Source of the DNA: Onchidella celtica
Lineage: Eukaryota; Mollusca; Gastropoda; Systellommatophora; Onchidiidae
Reading direction: 5' to 3'
Assembly: GCA_963931925.1 (NCBI GenBank)
Contig: OZ007567.1
Location: 90,376,998-90,440,997 of the forward strand
Length of the DNA stretch: 64,000 bases
The notes under the pieces: generated by a model
The model's input: only the letters and a program-made list of their open reading frames with translations
Database searches by the model: none
Told to the model about the DNA's origin: nothing
Shown here: positions 1 to 8,935 of the stretch, piece after piece
Position numbering within the stretch: the first letter of the stretch is position 1
How the letters are laid out: each line of letters opens with the position of its first letter
Made by a program: the position numbers and the translations under genes

Positions 1-706
1 AGAGAAAAAATAATGAAAACATAATAATAAGCCAACTGACAGATGGTGCAATTCCATCATCCAGCAGACATTAAATACTTCACATAAAACTAAATAGGCA
101 CTAAATTTTTTTTCTCCTGATGAACTCCACCTGTCCCGGTCCACTTGAAACGTTACAGAATGCTAGTCAGTAATATACGATAATAACAATAGGAACACGA
201 AATCATCTTATTTACTCTTGAAAATAAAGAGAAATATCAGAATCATCATCATCATCTTGGAATAATACACAGATATAAGAGCGAGTGTAAAAACGGCATT
301 GTAGGCCTACAAATCATTCTAGAATCTATAAGCAGCAATATGTGTGTATCAACTTATATATATAAAGTGTGTTAAATACTTTCAACTTTTCAAGTAGAAC
401 TTTACATAGAGCTTTAGTGAAGTAGCCTTGACTGTTGTGTAGACCGACAGTAAGTCCACTGAGACAAAAGTAATGCATTGTAACAAGTAATTAGATCTAT
501 AGCAGGTTAAGGCAAAATTCGATGGATAATGTTGCATTAACAGTATTTCTTGTTAGTAAACATTATTCTTTGATAGCTTGTAGAAAGATATAATATATAC
601 ATTTCATGTACCTTACGGTTTAAGACACTGGATTAGTTGCAAGGCATTTGAAATATATTGAACTTACGTGTTATAGTGAATAAAGGCATGTCACTCGCGA
701 GTGAAA
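1..706. repeat. Left arm of a long inverted repeat
   Basis: This AT-rich, non-coding stretch matches the reverse complement of about 5462-6140. Shared landmarks are the segment with 'cagacattaaatacttc', the (atc)n run at 244-256 facing (gat)n at 5875-5889, and the 'gtgaaataaaat' end facing 'attttatttcac'. The arms are clearly diverged. The left arm runs off the window edge, so its outer boundary is unknown. It could be the terminal repeats of a large DNA transposon or two dispersed copies in opposite orientation. I see no coding potential in it. Confidence 0.7.
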
Positions 707-779
707 TAAAATAAAAAATAAAAAAAGACCTTGTCCGTTTTTACCTTCCTAAGCTTGACACGTCCCTTGCCAAGGGATT

Positions 780-1628
780 TAACAACTGTATTCGCACACA
801 AAAATACTCTAAAATGACTTCGTTTTTATGAGTGGGTTAATTATGCCAAACAAACAATACAGTGCAAATTTTATTCATGGGCAACCAACTACAAAAACTA
901 CAACAGTCATGACAATCAACGTGAGTGAAATGAGGGTTAAAGTTGAATCATTATCAGTTTGAAGGAAGTGTATATTTAGGCCGAATACGGCCTATACAAC
1001 CCGGTGCTGTGCTATTTGGGCCGAAGGTATTTTACTTTTTAGGCATGAGAGTGTCAATTGCCACCGCGGAATACGGTGTCCATTGTCGATTCAAATGTGC
1101 ATTGGTATGGTCAGATGGACCTGGGGGCGTGAGGGTCTAGTCAGTTTGTATCAATGGGCGGTAGTCATATTGACGAATCAGGCGAGGGCTGGGGTAGCCA
1201 TTGGCGATCGGCGTACCGTCAATGGCCACCGCAAAATGCGGTGGTAATTGACGCCACCTTTAGGCAATATTGTACGGACACAAATTCTGTGTTTTCAAGA
1301 ACAACAACAACAAACAAGAAAAAAAACACGCCAGAACAGTGCAAACTGCAAACTCGCACTATCGGCAGAAATAACCCGGAACCAGGGTTTTTTGCTATTT
1401 AGGCCGTATTCGGCCCAAATATACCTAGCCCAGTTTGAATGGATATATTCAACCCATAGCATATCAATACATAATAATGCATGTTTTTGCCTCTGAATTA
1501 TATTATGATTTACGGAAGTCAAGAATGTATCATGTATATTATTACTATGGTGCCCGTTGGCAGTTATAAAAAAAGTGAATTAAACTTTGATTGAAATAAA
1601 CTGTGGTCTTTATTTGTTTATATATATA
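780..1628. repeat. Direct repeat unit, partner of 6250-6615, interrupted by a MITE
   Basis: The flanks at about 840-963 and 1431-1620 resemble 6315-6615 in the same orientation. Both copies contain 'gccaaacaaa' and both end in 'gaaataaactgtggtctt'. The copy here is interrupted by the MITE at 964-1430; the copy at 6250 lacks it and serves as an empty site. There are no convincing ORFs. Together with the inverted arms this gives an A-B ... A(inverted)-B layout. Confidence 0.55.
964..1430. mobile_element. 467-bp MULE-like MITE with 9-bp target-site duplication
   Basis: The ends are imperfect 29-bp terminal inverted repeats sharing GTATATTT(A/G)GGCCGAATACG. A perfect 9-bp direct repeat CAGTTTGAA flanks it at 955-963 and 1431-1439. 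The related unit at about 6440 carries a single, slightly diverged version of the target and no insert. It has no transposase ORF. A 9-bp TSD is typical of Mutator-like elements, so I infer a non-autonomous MULE. The superfamily assignment is inference; the boundaries are seen directly. Confidence 0.8.
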
Positions 1629-2604
1629 TGTACCACAGAACGGGCACGAGTGGCTCTCCCTATCTAGCTATCCCACTTCTGACATCAAATTATGTAACAG
1701 GACGGGGAACACGAGCGGTCTCTCTATCTCACACAGTTAAACATACAAACAAAACTATCAGGTTTTGAGAGGACAACAATTTTATTAAAAAAGAAAAGAA
1801 AAAAACAAATCTAATAATAAACAAGACAATAAACAGTACAATAAACAAGACAATAAACAAGACCATACAATAAACACAAGACAATAAACCAGACAATAAA
1901 CGCAAGACAAACAACACAATAAACCCAACCGATAGGCGCGGTGAATTAACCAAATGAATTCACACTTGATCTACATCATCAGAGCTGGCACTTCACAAAT
2001 CTTGAAATATAATTATACAACGTCTCACTTTTATCTTAGTCTGGACCGAATGACACGTCCTGCTGTCTTGAAGACTTGGGTGGAACTGACTGACCCACGC
2101 TATCATCTATGCGTCACCCAAAAACACGCAACCCATTTACTCCTAACAGTTCACTAAGTGCAAATTCTAATAAAACATTAAAACAAATAAAAACATATTT
2201 AAAAGCTACCCTCTCGCTCGTGTATGTTGTAAATACACTATCTTGATAAAATATTATCTAGCAAGATAAATACTAAACAAACTTATAATGTAGTGATACA
2301 TAACAAGATTCTACTTCTGGCACCAGGAATGGTCACTTAAATTGACCAATCCTGGACAATACAGACAACGCTAAGACTATGGTTTAAAATTGGCGCAGTG
2401 AGTACATCAGTTGGCAATGTTACTCAACACTGCATGACTCATGTCAAGTGCGCGACAAACAATAAGGGGAGATTATCTATAGTTTCTGCGTGGTTATTTC
2501 CCCTTGACCACATCTAGTGGTCCAGCTGGTCAAAATAACGGGTTTATCTCCCTTTCCGCTGCAGTGAGCTACAACTCAGCCCTGTAATGGTTTACCCCAT
2601 TACA
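1629..2604 (-). repeat. 3' LTR (left copy) of the non-autonomous element
   Basis: This is the partner of 4123-5123. It contains an array of short 'acaataaac'-type units (about 1800-1930) whose copy number differs between the LTRs and explains most of the length difference. Like its partner it carries a second, internal LTR start at 1693 preceded by primer-binding-site-like sequence (see findings). Confidence 0.8.
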
Positions 2605-3554
2605 ATTCACCCCCTTCAAGTTGTGTCGACCGTCCCGTGTCGACAAATCAGCTCTACTTAACACTTATAGAGAGTGACCACAAGTGGTCTCTCACTGGCC
2701 AGTTATTAATAAGTTGACAAGGTACAAAACATATCATATATTCAAGGCAAAAAGAGCAATAGTCACAGAAAATACAATGCATAACATCTATAAAATTAAA
2801 AGCGATAGTCAAACAAAAATAAAAGAATCATAGCTGCAATGCTAATAAAGCCGGCCTTACCACTATAAAGCCCTACAGAATTCTGCCGACTGTCTATGAG
2901 ACACTCATCATTTTGAAATTAATTTCAAATTCCTTTTTAAAGTAGGCCACCACATTGCCCACGACACTTAAAAATAGTATAAGTAAAACTCAGGCTTTAA
3001 ATCTCATCCAGCCACAAGGACCAACCACTCGGTTGTTATTCTTATTCTTACTTTCTGCCTCAGTCATTATTTGACCATCCCTGTCAAATACTACCCGTTT
3101 CCTTGGTACCCATTGTAACTGGACATGCACTTCAACTCTACAAGTTACATGCCAGTACAACCACCATCTCAAATGGGAATAGAAAATAATAGAAACATAA
3201 TGGCAATATTATTTGAATCCAAAATGATCAAATTACATATCCCAAAAGAAATAATAATAAAATGACAAAGGTTATCATTAAAACCCTACCAAGGAAACAC
3301 CATGTAGACTAGCTACATCAAAATCATAAATTCAAAATTATGATTCAAACTGAGGAATAACAACATTGCTAGGACATAAATACGACAAACTGACCTAGTA
3401 CCTGTAGATCTATGCAACCACATACATAGTACTAATCAATACTTAATTCATAAATTACACTTAACTCTCTGTACTTTACTGTCTCTGGATAAATCATAAA
3501 GGCAATGTAGTAATAAAACTACGGTAACAGTAAAACGTCCAAAGGCAAAAACCG
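2605..3554. other. Internal region of the non-autonomous LTR element, no ORF
   Basis: About 950 bp between the left LTR and the small ORF. It is AT-rich and I find no retroviral-type domain in any frame. On the minus strand it is the stretch between the stop of the mini-ORF and the polypurine tract, so it is the element's 3' untranslated part. Confidence 0.6.
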
Positions 3555-4016
3555 CTAAGTCCTAGTCGGTTGACTTAAATGAGTGTCTGGCTTGTTGACA
3601 TCAGGCACACCACTGCCATCATTCCGCTGGACAGGCACACTTTGTATGTCGCCTCCCCCTGCATCCTGGATTTTGTTGCGACCAGGCACATGATTCTGCC
3701 ACAAAACCAGGTCGCCTCGTTGTAGCCACACACTCACATTGTGGTACTCTCGCCGAGCATGGTCTCGTTGCTCTGCTGTGCTGCAGCCCAAGTAGATGTC
3801 ACGCGCCTCCTTCACCTTCTCGCTAATGTGCGCCCACAGCAACGTACACTTAGCCGATGGCGTCGTGTAGATAGCGGCTTCCCACGCAGCCTCCACCTCT
3901 TCCACAAACCAACGTGTGTCCTTCACACCATCATTGTACTTGTAGAGTCTGCGTAGGTGCACCTCCCGGGGTGCCATCACCACAACTGGAGCTGCCGCTG
4001 ATCTTCTCGACGCCAT
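3555..4016 (-). CDS. 153-aa remnant ORF: Gag-like N-terminus joined to an integrase C-terminal-like tail
   Basis: The ORF starts about 100 bp downstream of the primer-binding site, where gag normally begins. The first 100 residues are mixed charged and helical and do not match a catalytic domain; by position I call them Gag-like. Residues about 99-117 (RGDLVLWQNHVPGRNKIQD) resemble the C-terminal part of the gypsy Pol at 31305 (PGDHVLVKHHYPGRHKIQD), downstream of the integrase core. The simplest reading is an internal deletion that removed most of pol and fused the ends of gag and pol in frame. Whether it is translated is unknown. Confidence 0.55.
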   Translation of the reverse strand: MASRRSAAAPVVVMAPREVHLRRLYKYNDGVKDTRWFVEEVEAAWEAAIYTTPSAKCTLLWAHISEKVKEARDIYLGCSTAEQRDHARREYHNVSVWLQRGDLVLWQNHVPGRNKIQDAGGGDIQSVPVQRNDGSGVPDVNKPDTHLSQPTRT

Positions 4017-4099
4017 CTCGCCAAATCGGTTGGGTTTAATAGACGTTCACAAAAAAATAATACACAAAACAGAATAACAAAAATAAGTCCTCTAACCTG

Positions 4100-4117
4100 A
4101 TCCCACTTCTGACACCA
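4100..4117 (-). other. tRNA-Leu-type primer-binding site
   Basis: On the minus strand this reads TGGTGTCAGAAGTGGGAT, complementary to the 3' end of a tRNA-Leu (CCA plus acceptor stem and T arm). It lies 5 bp inside the right LTR, the same spacing as in the large gypsy element. Confidence 0.8.
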
Positions 4118-4122
4118 AATTA

Positions 4123-5123
4123 TGTAACACAGGACGGGCACGAGTGGCTCTCCATATCTAGCTATCCCACTTCTGACATCAAATTATGTAACAGGACGGG
4201 GAACACGAGCGATCTCTCTATCTCACACAGTTAAACATACAAACAAAACTATCAGGTTTTGAGAGGACAACAATTTTATTAAAAAAGAAAAGAAAAAAAC
4301 AAATCAAATAATAAACAAGACAATAAACACAAGACAATAAACAGTACAATAAACAAGACAATAAACCACAATAAACCCAAGACAATAAACAAGACAATAC
4401 AATAAACCAGACAATAAACGCAAGACAATAAACAACACAATAAACCCAACCGATAGGCGCGGTGAATTAACCAAATGAATTCACACTTGATCTACATCAT
4501 CAGAGCTGGCACTTCACAAGTCTTGAAATATAAATACAACGTCTCACTTTTATCTTAGTCTGGACCGAATGACACGTCCTGCTGTCTTGAAGACTTGGGT
4601 GGAACTGACTGACCCACGCTATCATCTATGCGTCACCCAAAAACACGCAACCCATTTACTCCTAACAGTTCACTAAGTGCAAATTCTAATAAAACATTAA
4701 AACAAATAAAAACATTTTAAAAAGCTACCCCCTCGCTCGTGTATGTTGTAAATACACTATCTTGATAAAATATTATCTAACAAGATAAATACTAAACAAA
4801 CTTATAATGTAGTGATACATAACAAGATTCTACTTCTGGCACCAGGAATGGTCACTTAAATTGACCAATCCTGGACAATACAGACAACGCTAAGACTATG
4901 GTTTAAAATTGGCGCAGTGAGTACATCAGTTGGCAACGTTACTCAACACTGCATGACTCATGTCAAGTGCGCGACAAACAATAAGGGGAGATTATCTATA
5001 GTTTCTGCGTGGTTACTTCCCCTTGACCACATCTAGTGGTCCAGCTGGTCAAAATAACGGGTTTATCTCCCTTTCCGCTGCAGTGAGCTACAACTCAGCC
5101 CTGAAATGGTTCACCCCATTACA
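4123..5123 (-). repeat. 5' LTR (right copy) of the non-autonomous element, with duplicated start
   Basis: The first 64 bp (4123-4186) begin TGTAACACAGGACGGGCACG and end with a primer-binding-site-like 'cccacttctgacatca'. A second start, TGTAACAGGACGGGGAACAC, follows at 4187. The left LTR has the same arrangement (1629 and 1693), so the duplication predates this insertion and was copied with the element. Confidence 0.75.
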
Positions 5124-5139
5124 TATATATATAAAAATA

Positions 5140-5418
5140 GGGGTATAATCTGGACTAGTGGGGTATAGTCAGGCTTAGCCTAAGTATACCCTGGGTATAT
5201 ACTGGATAGCCCAGAATATACCTGGGGACATAAAAAAGGCTAGGCTCCATTATCCCCTGGTGTGGTCTGGCGGTGAGATAATGTGGCCTGCTATACTGGG
5301 GTTAACGTGCCTTAATCTATTTTGTACCCCAGTTATATTCTGGGCTAGGCCAGTTTATACCTGGGGTATACTTTGGGGCTAGCCCAAACTATATTCCACC
5401 AGTCCAGATTATACTCCC
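5140..5418. mobile_element. Foldback MITE, 279 bp, complete
   Basis: The ends are inverted repeats of about 45 bp. The left end begins GGGGTATAATCTGGACTAGT, and the right end read backwards begins GGGAGTATAATCTGGACTGG. The interior carries repeated GTATAC and CTGGGCTAGCC blocks and can fold on itself. There is no ORF. A truncated relative sits at 8754-8935. No clear TSD is visible, because the flanks are A-rich. Confidence 0.75.
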
Positions 5419-5461
5419 AAATTCAGACAAAATATTCAAGGATACAACATTAAGTTTTTAA

Positions 5462-6140
5462 AAATTTTATTTCACCCGCAAGTGACATGCCTTTATTCAC
5501 TATGGCACGTAATTGCTATCTTCAGATGCCCTGCAAACTAATCCAGTGTCTTAAACCATGAGCTACATGAAATGTATATCTTTCTACAAATAAGCTATCA
5601 AAGAATTTACTAACAAGAAATGTTAACGCAATATGATCCATCGAATTTTTGCCGTAACATACTGTAATTACTTTCTACAGTGCACTGTTGTCTCAGTGGA
5701 TTTAATCTGTCAGTTTATACGACTATCAAAGCTATTTTCCAAAAGCTTTCTGTCCAGTTCTACTTGAATAGTTTAAAAAATTTAACACATTTTCTACATA
5801 CATGCTGCTTATACATTCTAGAATGATGCGTAGGTCATTTTTATATTCCCTCTTATCTTTATAATATTCCAAGATGATGATGATGATGATTCTGATATTG
5901 ATTATATTCTCTTTATTTTCAAGAGTAAATAAGATGATTTCGTGTTTTTATTTTTATTACTATTACTGGTTAGCATTCTGTAACGGTTCAAGTGGATCTG
6001 GACAGGTTAAGTTCATCATGTGAAAAAATTTTATTATGTATTTAGTTTTGTATGAAGTATTTAATGTCTGTTGGATTGGATGATGGAATTGCACCATCTG
6101 TTAGTTGGGCTATTAAAATGTTGTTGTTGTTTTTTTCTCT
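5462..6140. repeat. Right arm of the long inverted repeat
   Basis: Reverse complement of about 1-706, with point differences and small indels. It starts at 'ttttatttcacccgcaag' and runs at least to 'tgttgttgtttttttctct'. Its true outer end cannot be seen because the partner arm is cut by the window start. Confidence 0.7.
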
Positions 6141-6249
6141 GTGTGTTCTTTGCTGGCCTTTTCTCTCTGCCTTATTGTAATTTTGTATGTTGTTCTAATT
6201 GTTCTGACATATCAAGCGCATTTCTGATTTTCAAAAATTAAAATAAAAT

Positions 6250-6615
6250 TCAGATGACTTTACATTTATGACTCTTATAATTATGTCATACCCTGCCACC
6301 AAGTATATGTCAGTGGTGCCAAACAAAAAAATTCAATACATGTTTAACGCGTGGACAAATAATTATAAAAAAAAACACAATAATACATGTAATACCAACG
6401 GACAAAAGTAGAATTAATGTTAAAGTCTAATCATATCAATTTGAATGGATTTTCAATCCTTTTGTATATCAATGCTTTTTTACTGCATGTTTATTTCCTC
6501 TTAAATGTATCATAATTTACAAGAAGCAAGAATATACATGTATATGCTTCAATATGATACCTGACGACAGTGATAATGAACAATTTAAACTAAAGTTGAA
6601 ATAAACTGTGGTCTT
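6250..6615. repeat. Second copy of the 780-1628 direct repeat
   Basis: Diverged copy without the MITE. It ends in 'gaaataaactgtggtctt' and is cut immediately afterwards by the LINE insertion, whose TSD starts at 6616. No ORF. Confidence 0.55.
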
Positions 6616-6625
6616 ACCTTGTTTC

Positions 6626-8730
6626 ACCCTGAAATCAGCAATGCTTTTCAGATCGAAACAGAAAACCGTTTCTCAGCATTACTCAAGGAGTGGTCAGCTG
6701 AAGAAAGACACCCAGATACACTGTGGAAAGACATGAAAAGAATTTGGAGTGAAACAGCTGAATCGAAACTCGGGAAAGAACGAGGAAAACTCCCAAACCA
6801 TACATCAGTGAAGAGGTGATAGAGCTTGCAAAAAGAAAGAGCAAAGCCAGAAAACTTAGTAAACAAGATGAATATCATGCACTGAAGAAGGAAATCCAAA
6901 CAAAGATCAGAAGAGACAAGAATGCATGGTTAGAAAGAGAGTGTGCAAACATAACAGAATGTAATACACAAAGAAAGTCAAAAGAAATGTTTGAACAAAT
7001 AAGAAAAGTAAAAAAGAGGGATTTCCAACCACAGAACTTGAGTCTGAACAACAAAGAAGGCACAACACTGACAAACACAAAAGATGTGCTCTCAAGATGG
7101 CACGAATACGGCAAGATGCTGTTTGCGGACAACATCAGACCAGACCCGAGGGACCTCCAACAACCAGACTCACAACAGATAGATAAAGAACCAGAACCTC
7201 TCTTGGAGGAAGTACAGGCTGCAATAAAACAAATAAAGAATGGAAAATCCCCTGGATTAGACAACATACCAGGTGAACTCCTGAAACATACCAGCGAATC
7301 AGGAATAAAAGCACTCCACCAAATGATATGCAAAATTTGGCAGACAAATGAATGGCCAACAGACTGGAAGCTACAAGAATTCGTCATGCTATACAAAAGC
7401 GGCAATGTCAAAGACTGTGGAAATTATAGAACCATCGCCCTCATCAGTCACACCAGCAAAATCCTGCTCATCATCATACTCAACAGAATGAAATCTAAGG
7501 TAGAAGAGGAACTATCAGAATGTCAAGCTGGTTACAGGACCAACAGAGGAACCGCTGACATGCTCTTCATACTACAAATAATGATTGAACAGATAAGAAG
7601 CAATGGAAACGAAGCCTTCATCACGTTCATAGACTACAGCAAAGCGTTCGACAGCGTTAGGCACCATCACCTGTTCGATATAATGATTAAGATGGGATTC
7701 CCGAAACACCTTGTGACCCTCATCGCTGCACTATACCACGAACAAAAGGCAACGATTAGATGGAACAATGAGAACTGTCCATATTTCAACATCGAGAAAG
7801 GAGTCAGACAGGGTTGCATACTTTCACCTCATCTTTTCAATATTTATACTGAGCAGATCATGAGAAACGCAGACATAGAAGATATGGGAATAAAGATCGG
7901 AGGCCGAAACATCACAAACCTTCGCTACGCTGATGACACAGCTCTTATGTCAGATAACATCACCAGCATGAAAAGAGTGTTGCACAGAGTGGATGAAGCG
8001 GGCAAGACAGCAGGCCTACACCAAAATGCTAAGAAAACGAAAGTCATGCATACTGGAACAGGGCACCATGAACACCAGGAGATACTAGTAAACAAAACAG
8101 CACTAGAAAAAGTGACTGATTTCAAATACCTAGGATCACATAAATCGCAAGATGGAAGCTGCTCAAAGGACATAAAAACAAGGATAGGAATGGCAAAACA
8201 CAAAATGGTTCAACTAAACAACATTTGGAAGGATAGAGGCACACCAACGGACCTCAAAGTGAACATACTTAAGTGCTTGATCTGGCCAGTCCTACTATAT
8301 GGTTGTGAAGCCTGGACACTCAAAAAGGCAGACATAACAAGATTGGAGGCAGCTGAAATGTGGCTTTACAGAAGGCTACTCAGAATAAGTTGGACAGAAA
8401 GGAGAACAAATACAAGCATCTTAGAACAGCTTGGCACCACCAGAAGAATAACACCTGAAATAAATAAAAGAAGACTTGCATACATCGGCCACGCGGCCCG
8501 AAACAAAAGCACGGCCCTTATGATATCAATCCTTCAAGGAAAGACAGAAACAAAGAGAAAACAAGGAAGACCACCCATTACATATCACGATAACATCAAG
8601 AAAGTCAGCCAGCTGGAAATAAGTGAACTAACTAGGAAAGCTAAGGACAGGATTGGGTGGAGGAGATTTTGTCGTGACATCCACTGTAGCAGCTAACATC
8701 GATGACGATGAAGCCGACAGGTGACAGGTG
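6626..8730 (+). mobile_element. 5'-truncated LINE with 10-bp target-site duplication
   Basis: A 2,105-bp insertion flanked by ACCTTGTTTC at 6616-6625 and 8731-8740. It carries reverse transcriptase but no endonuclease domain, so it is a typical 5' truncation. The 3' end has the short tandem GACAGGTGACAGGTG rather than poly(A), as in RTE-like LINEs. It inserted into the 6250 repeat copy. Confidence 0.85.
6816..8696 (+). pseudogene. LINE reverse transcriptase, 626 codons, endonuclease missing
   Basis: Non-LTR reverse transcriptase. Visible motifs are FIDYSKAFDSV (finger/palm), GVRQGCILSP and RYADDTAL around residues 370-377 (the YADD catalytic box). A C-terminal thumb-like region with YLG, LLYGCEAWTL and GHAARN blocks follows. 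The frame opens without a credible start: residues just upstream (6640-6800) that match the usual pre-RT region lie in another frame, so there is a frameshift near 6795. With the endonuclease lost as well, this copy cannot mobilise itself. It was probably RTE/'endonuclease-reverse transcriptase' type; clade assignment is inference. Confidence 0.85.
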
Positions 8731-8753
8731 ACCTTGTTTCTTAAAAAAAAGTA

Positions 8754-8935
8754 GGGGGTATAATCTGGACTGGGGGGGGGGGGGTATAGTCTGGGCTAGC
8801 CCAAAGTATACCCTGGGGTATAAACTGGCCTAGCCCAGAATATACCCCGGGGTATATTCTGATCTAGCCCAGTTTAACCCCGGGTATAGTCTGGGGGGGG
8901 GGGGGGTATAATCTGGCCTGCTACACTGGTACATG
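8754..8935. mobile_element. Truncated copy of the foldback MITE at 5140
   Basis: It begins GGGGGTATAATCTGGACT and carries the same CTGGGCTAGCCC and GGTATA blocks, and two poly(G) runs of 12 or more bases. The similarity to the 5140 copy ends at 'cctgctacactgg'. It sits 14 bp downstream of the LINE TSD. Confidence 0.65.

Larger units (their letters stand above)
1629..5123 (-). mobile_element. Non-autonomous Ty3/gypsy-like LTR retrotransposon (about 3.5 kb)
   Basis: Two direct repeats of 976 and 1,001 bp start with TGTA and end in CATTACA (TG...CA) and enclose only 1.5 kb. A tRNA-Leu-type primer-binding site lies 5 bp inside the right LTR, so the element reads on the minus strand. A purine-rich tract (minus strand GAAGGGGG) abuts the left LTR at 2605-2620. 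The internal region keeps one short ORF (3555-4016); protease, RT, RNase H and the integrase core are absent. The flanks are (TA)n, so the TSD cannot be resolved. The LTRs differ at several positions, so it is older than the gypsy element at 28069. Confidence 0.8.

Noticed and set aside
100-170. Hammerhead-ribozyme-like CTGATGA ... GAAAC near the window start
   Set aside because: The sequence between the two boxes does not form the required stem II.
1729-1953. 74-codon ORF with IVLF repeats on the minus strand
   Set aside because: Translation of the 'acaataaac' array in the LTR.
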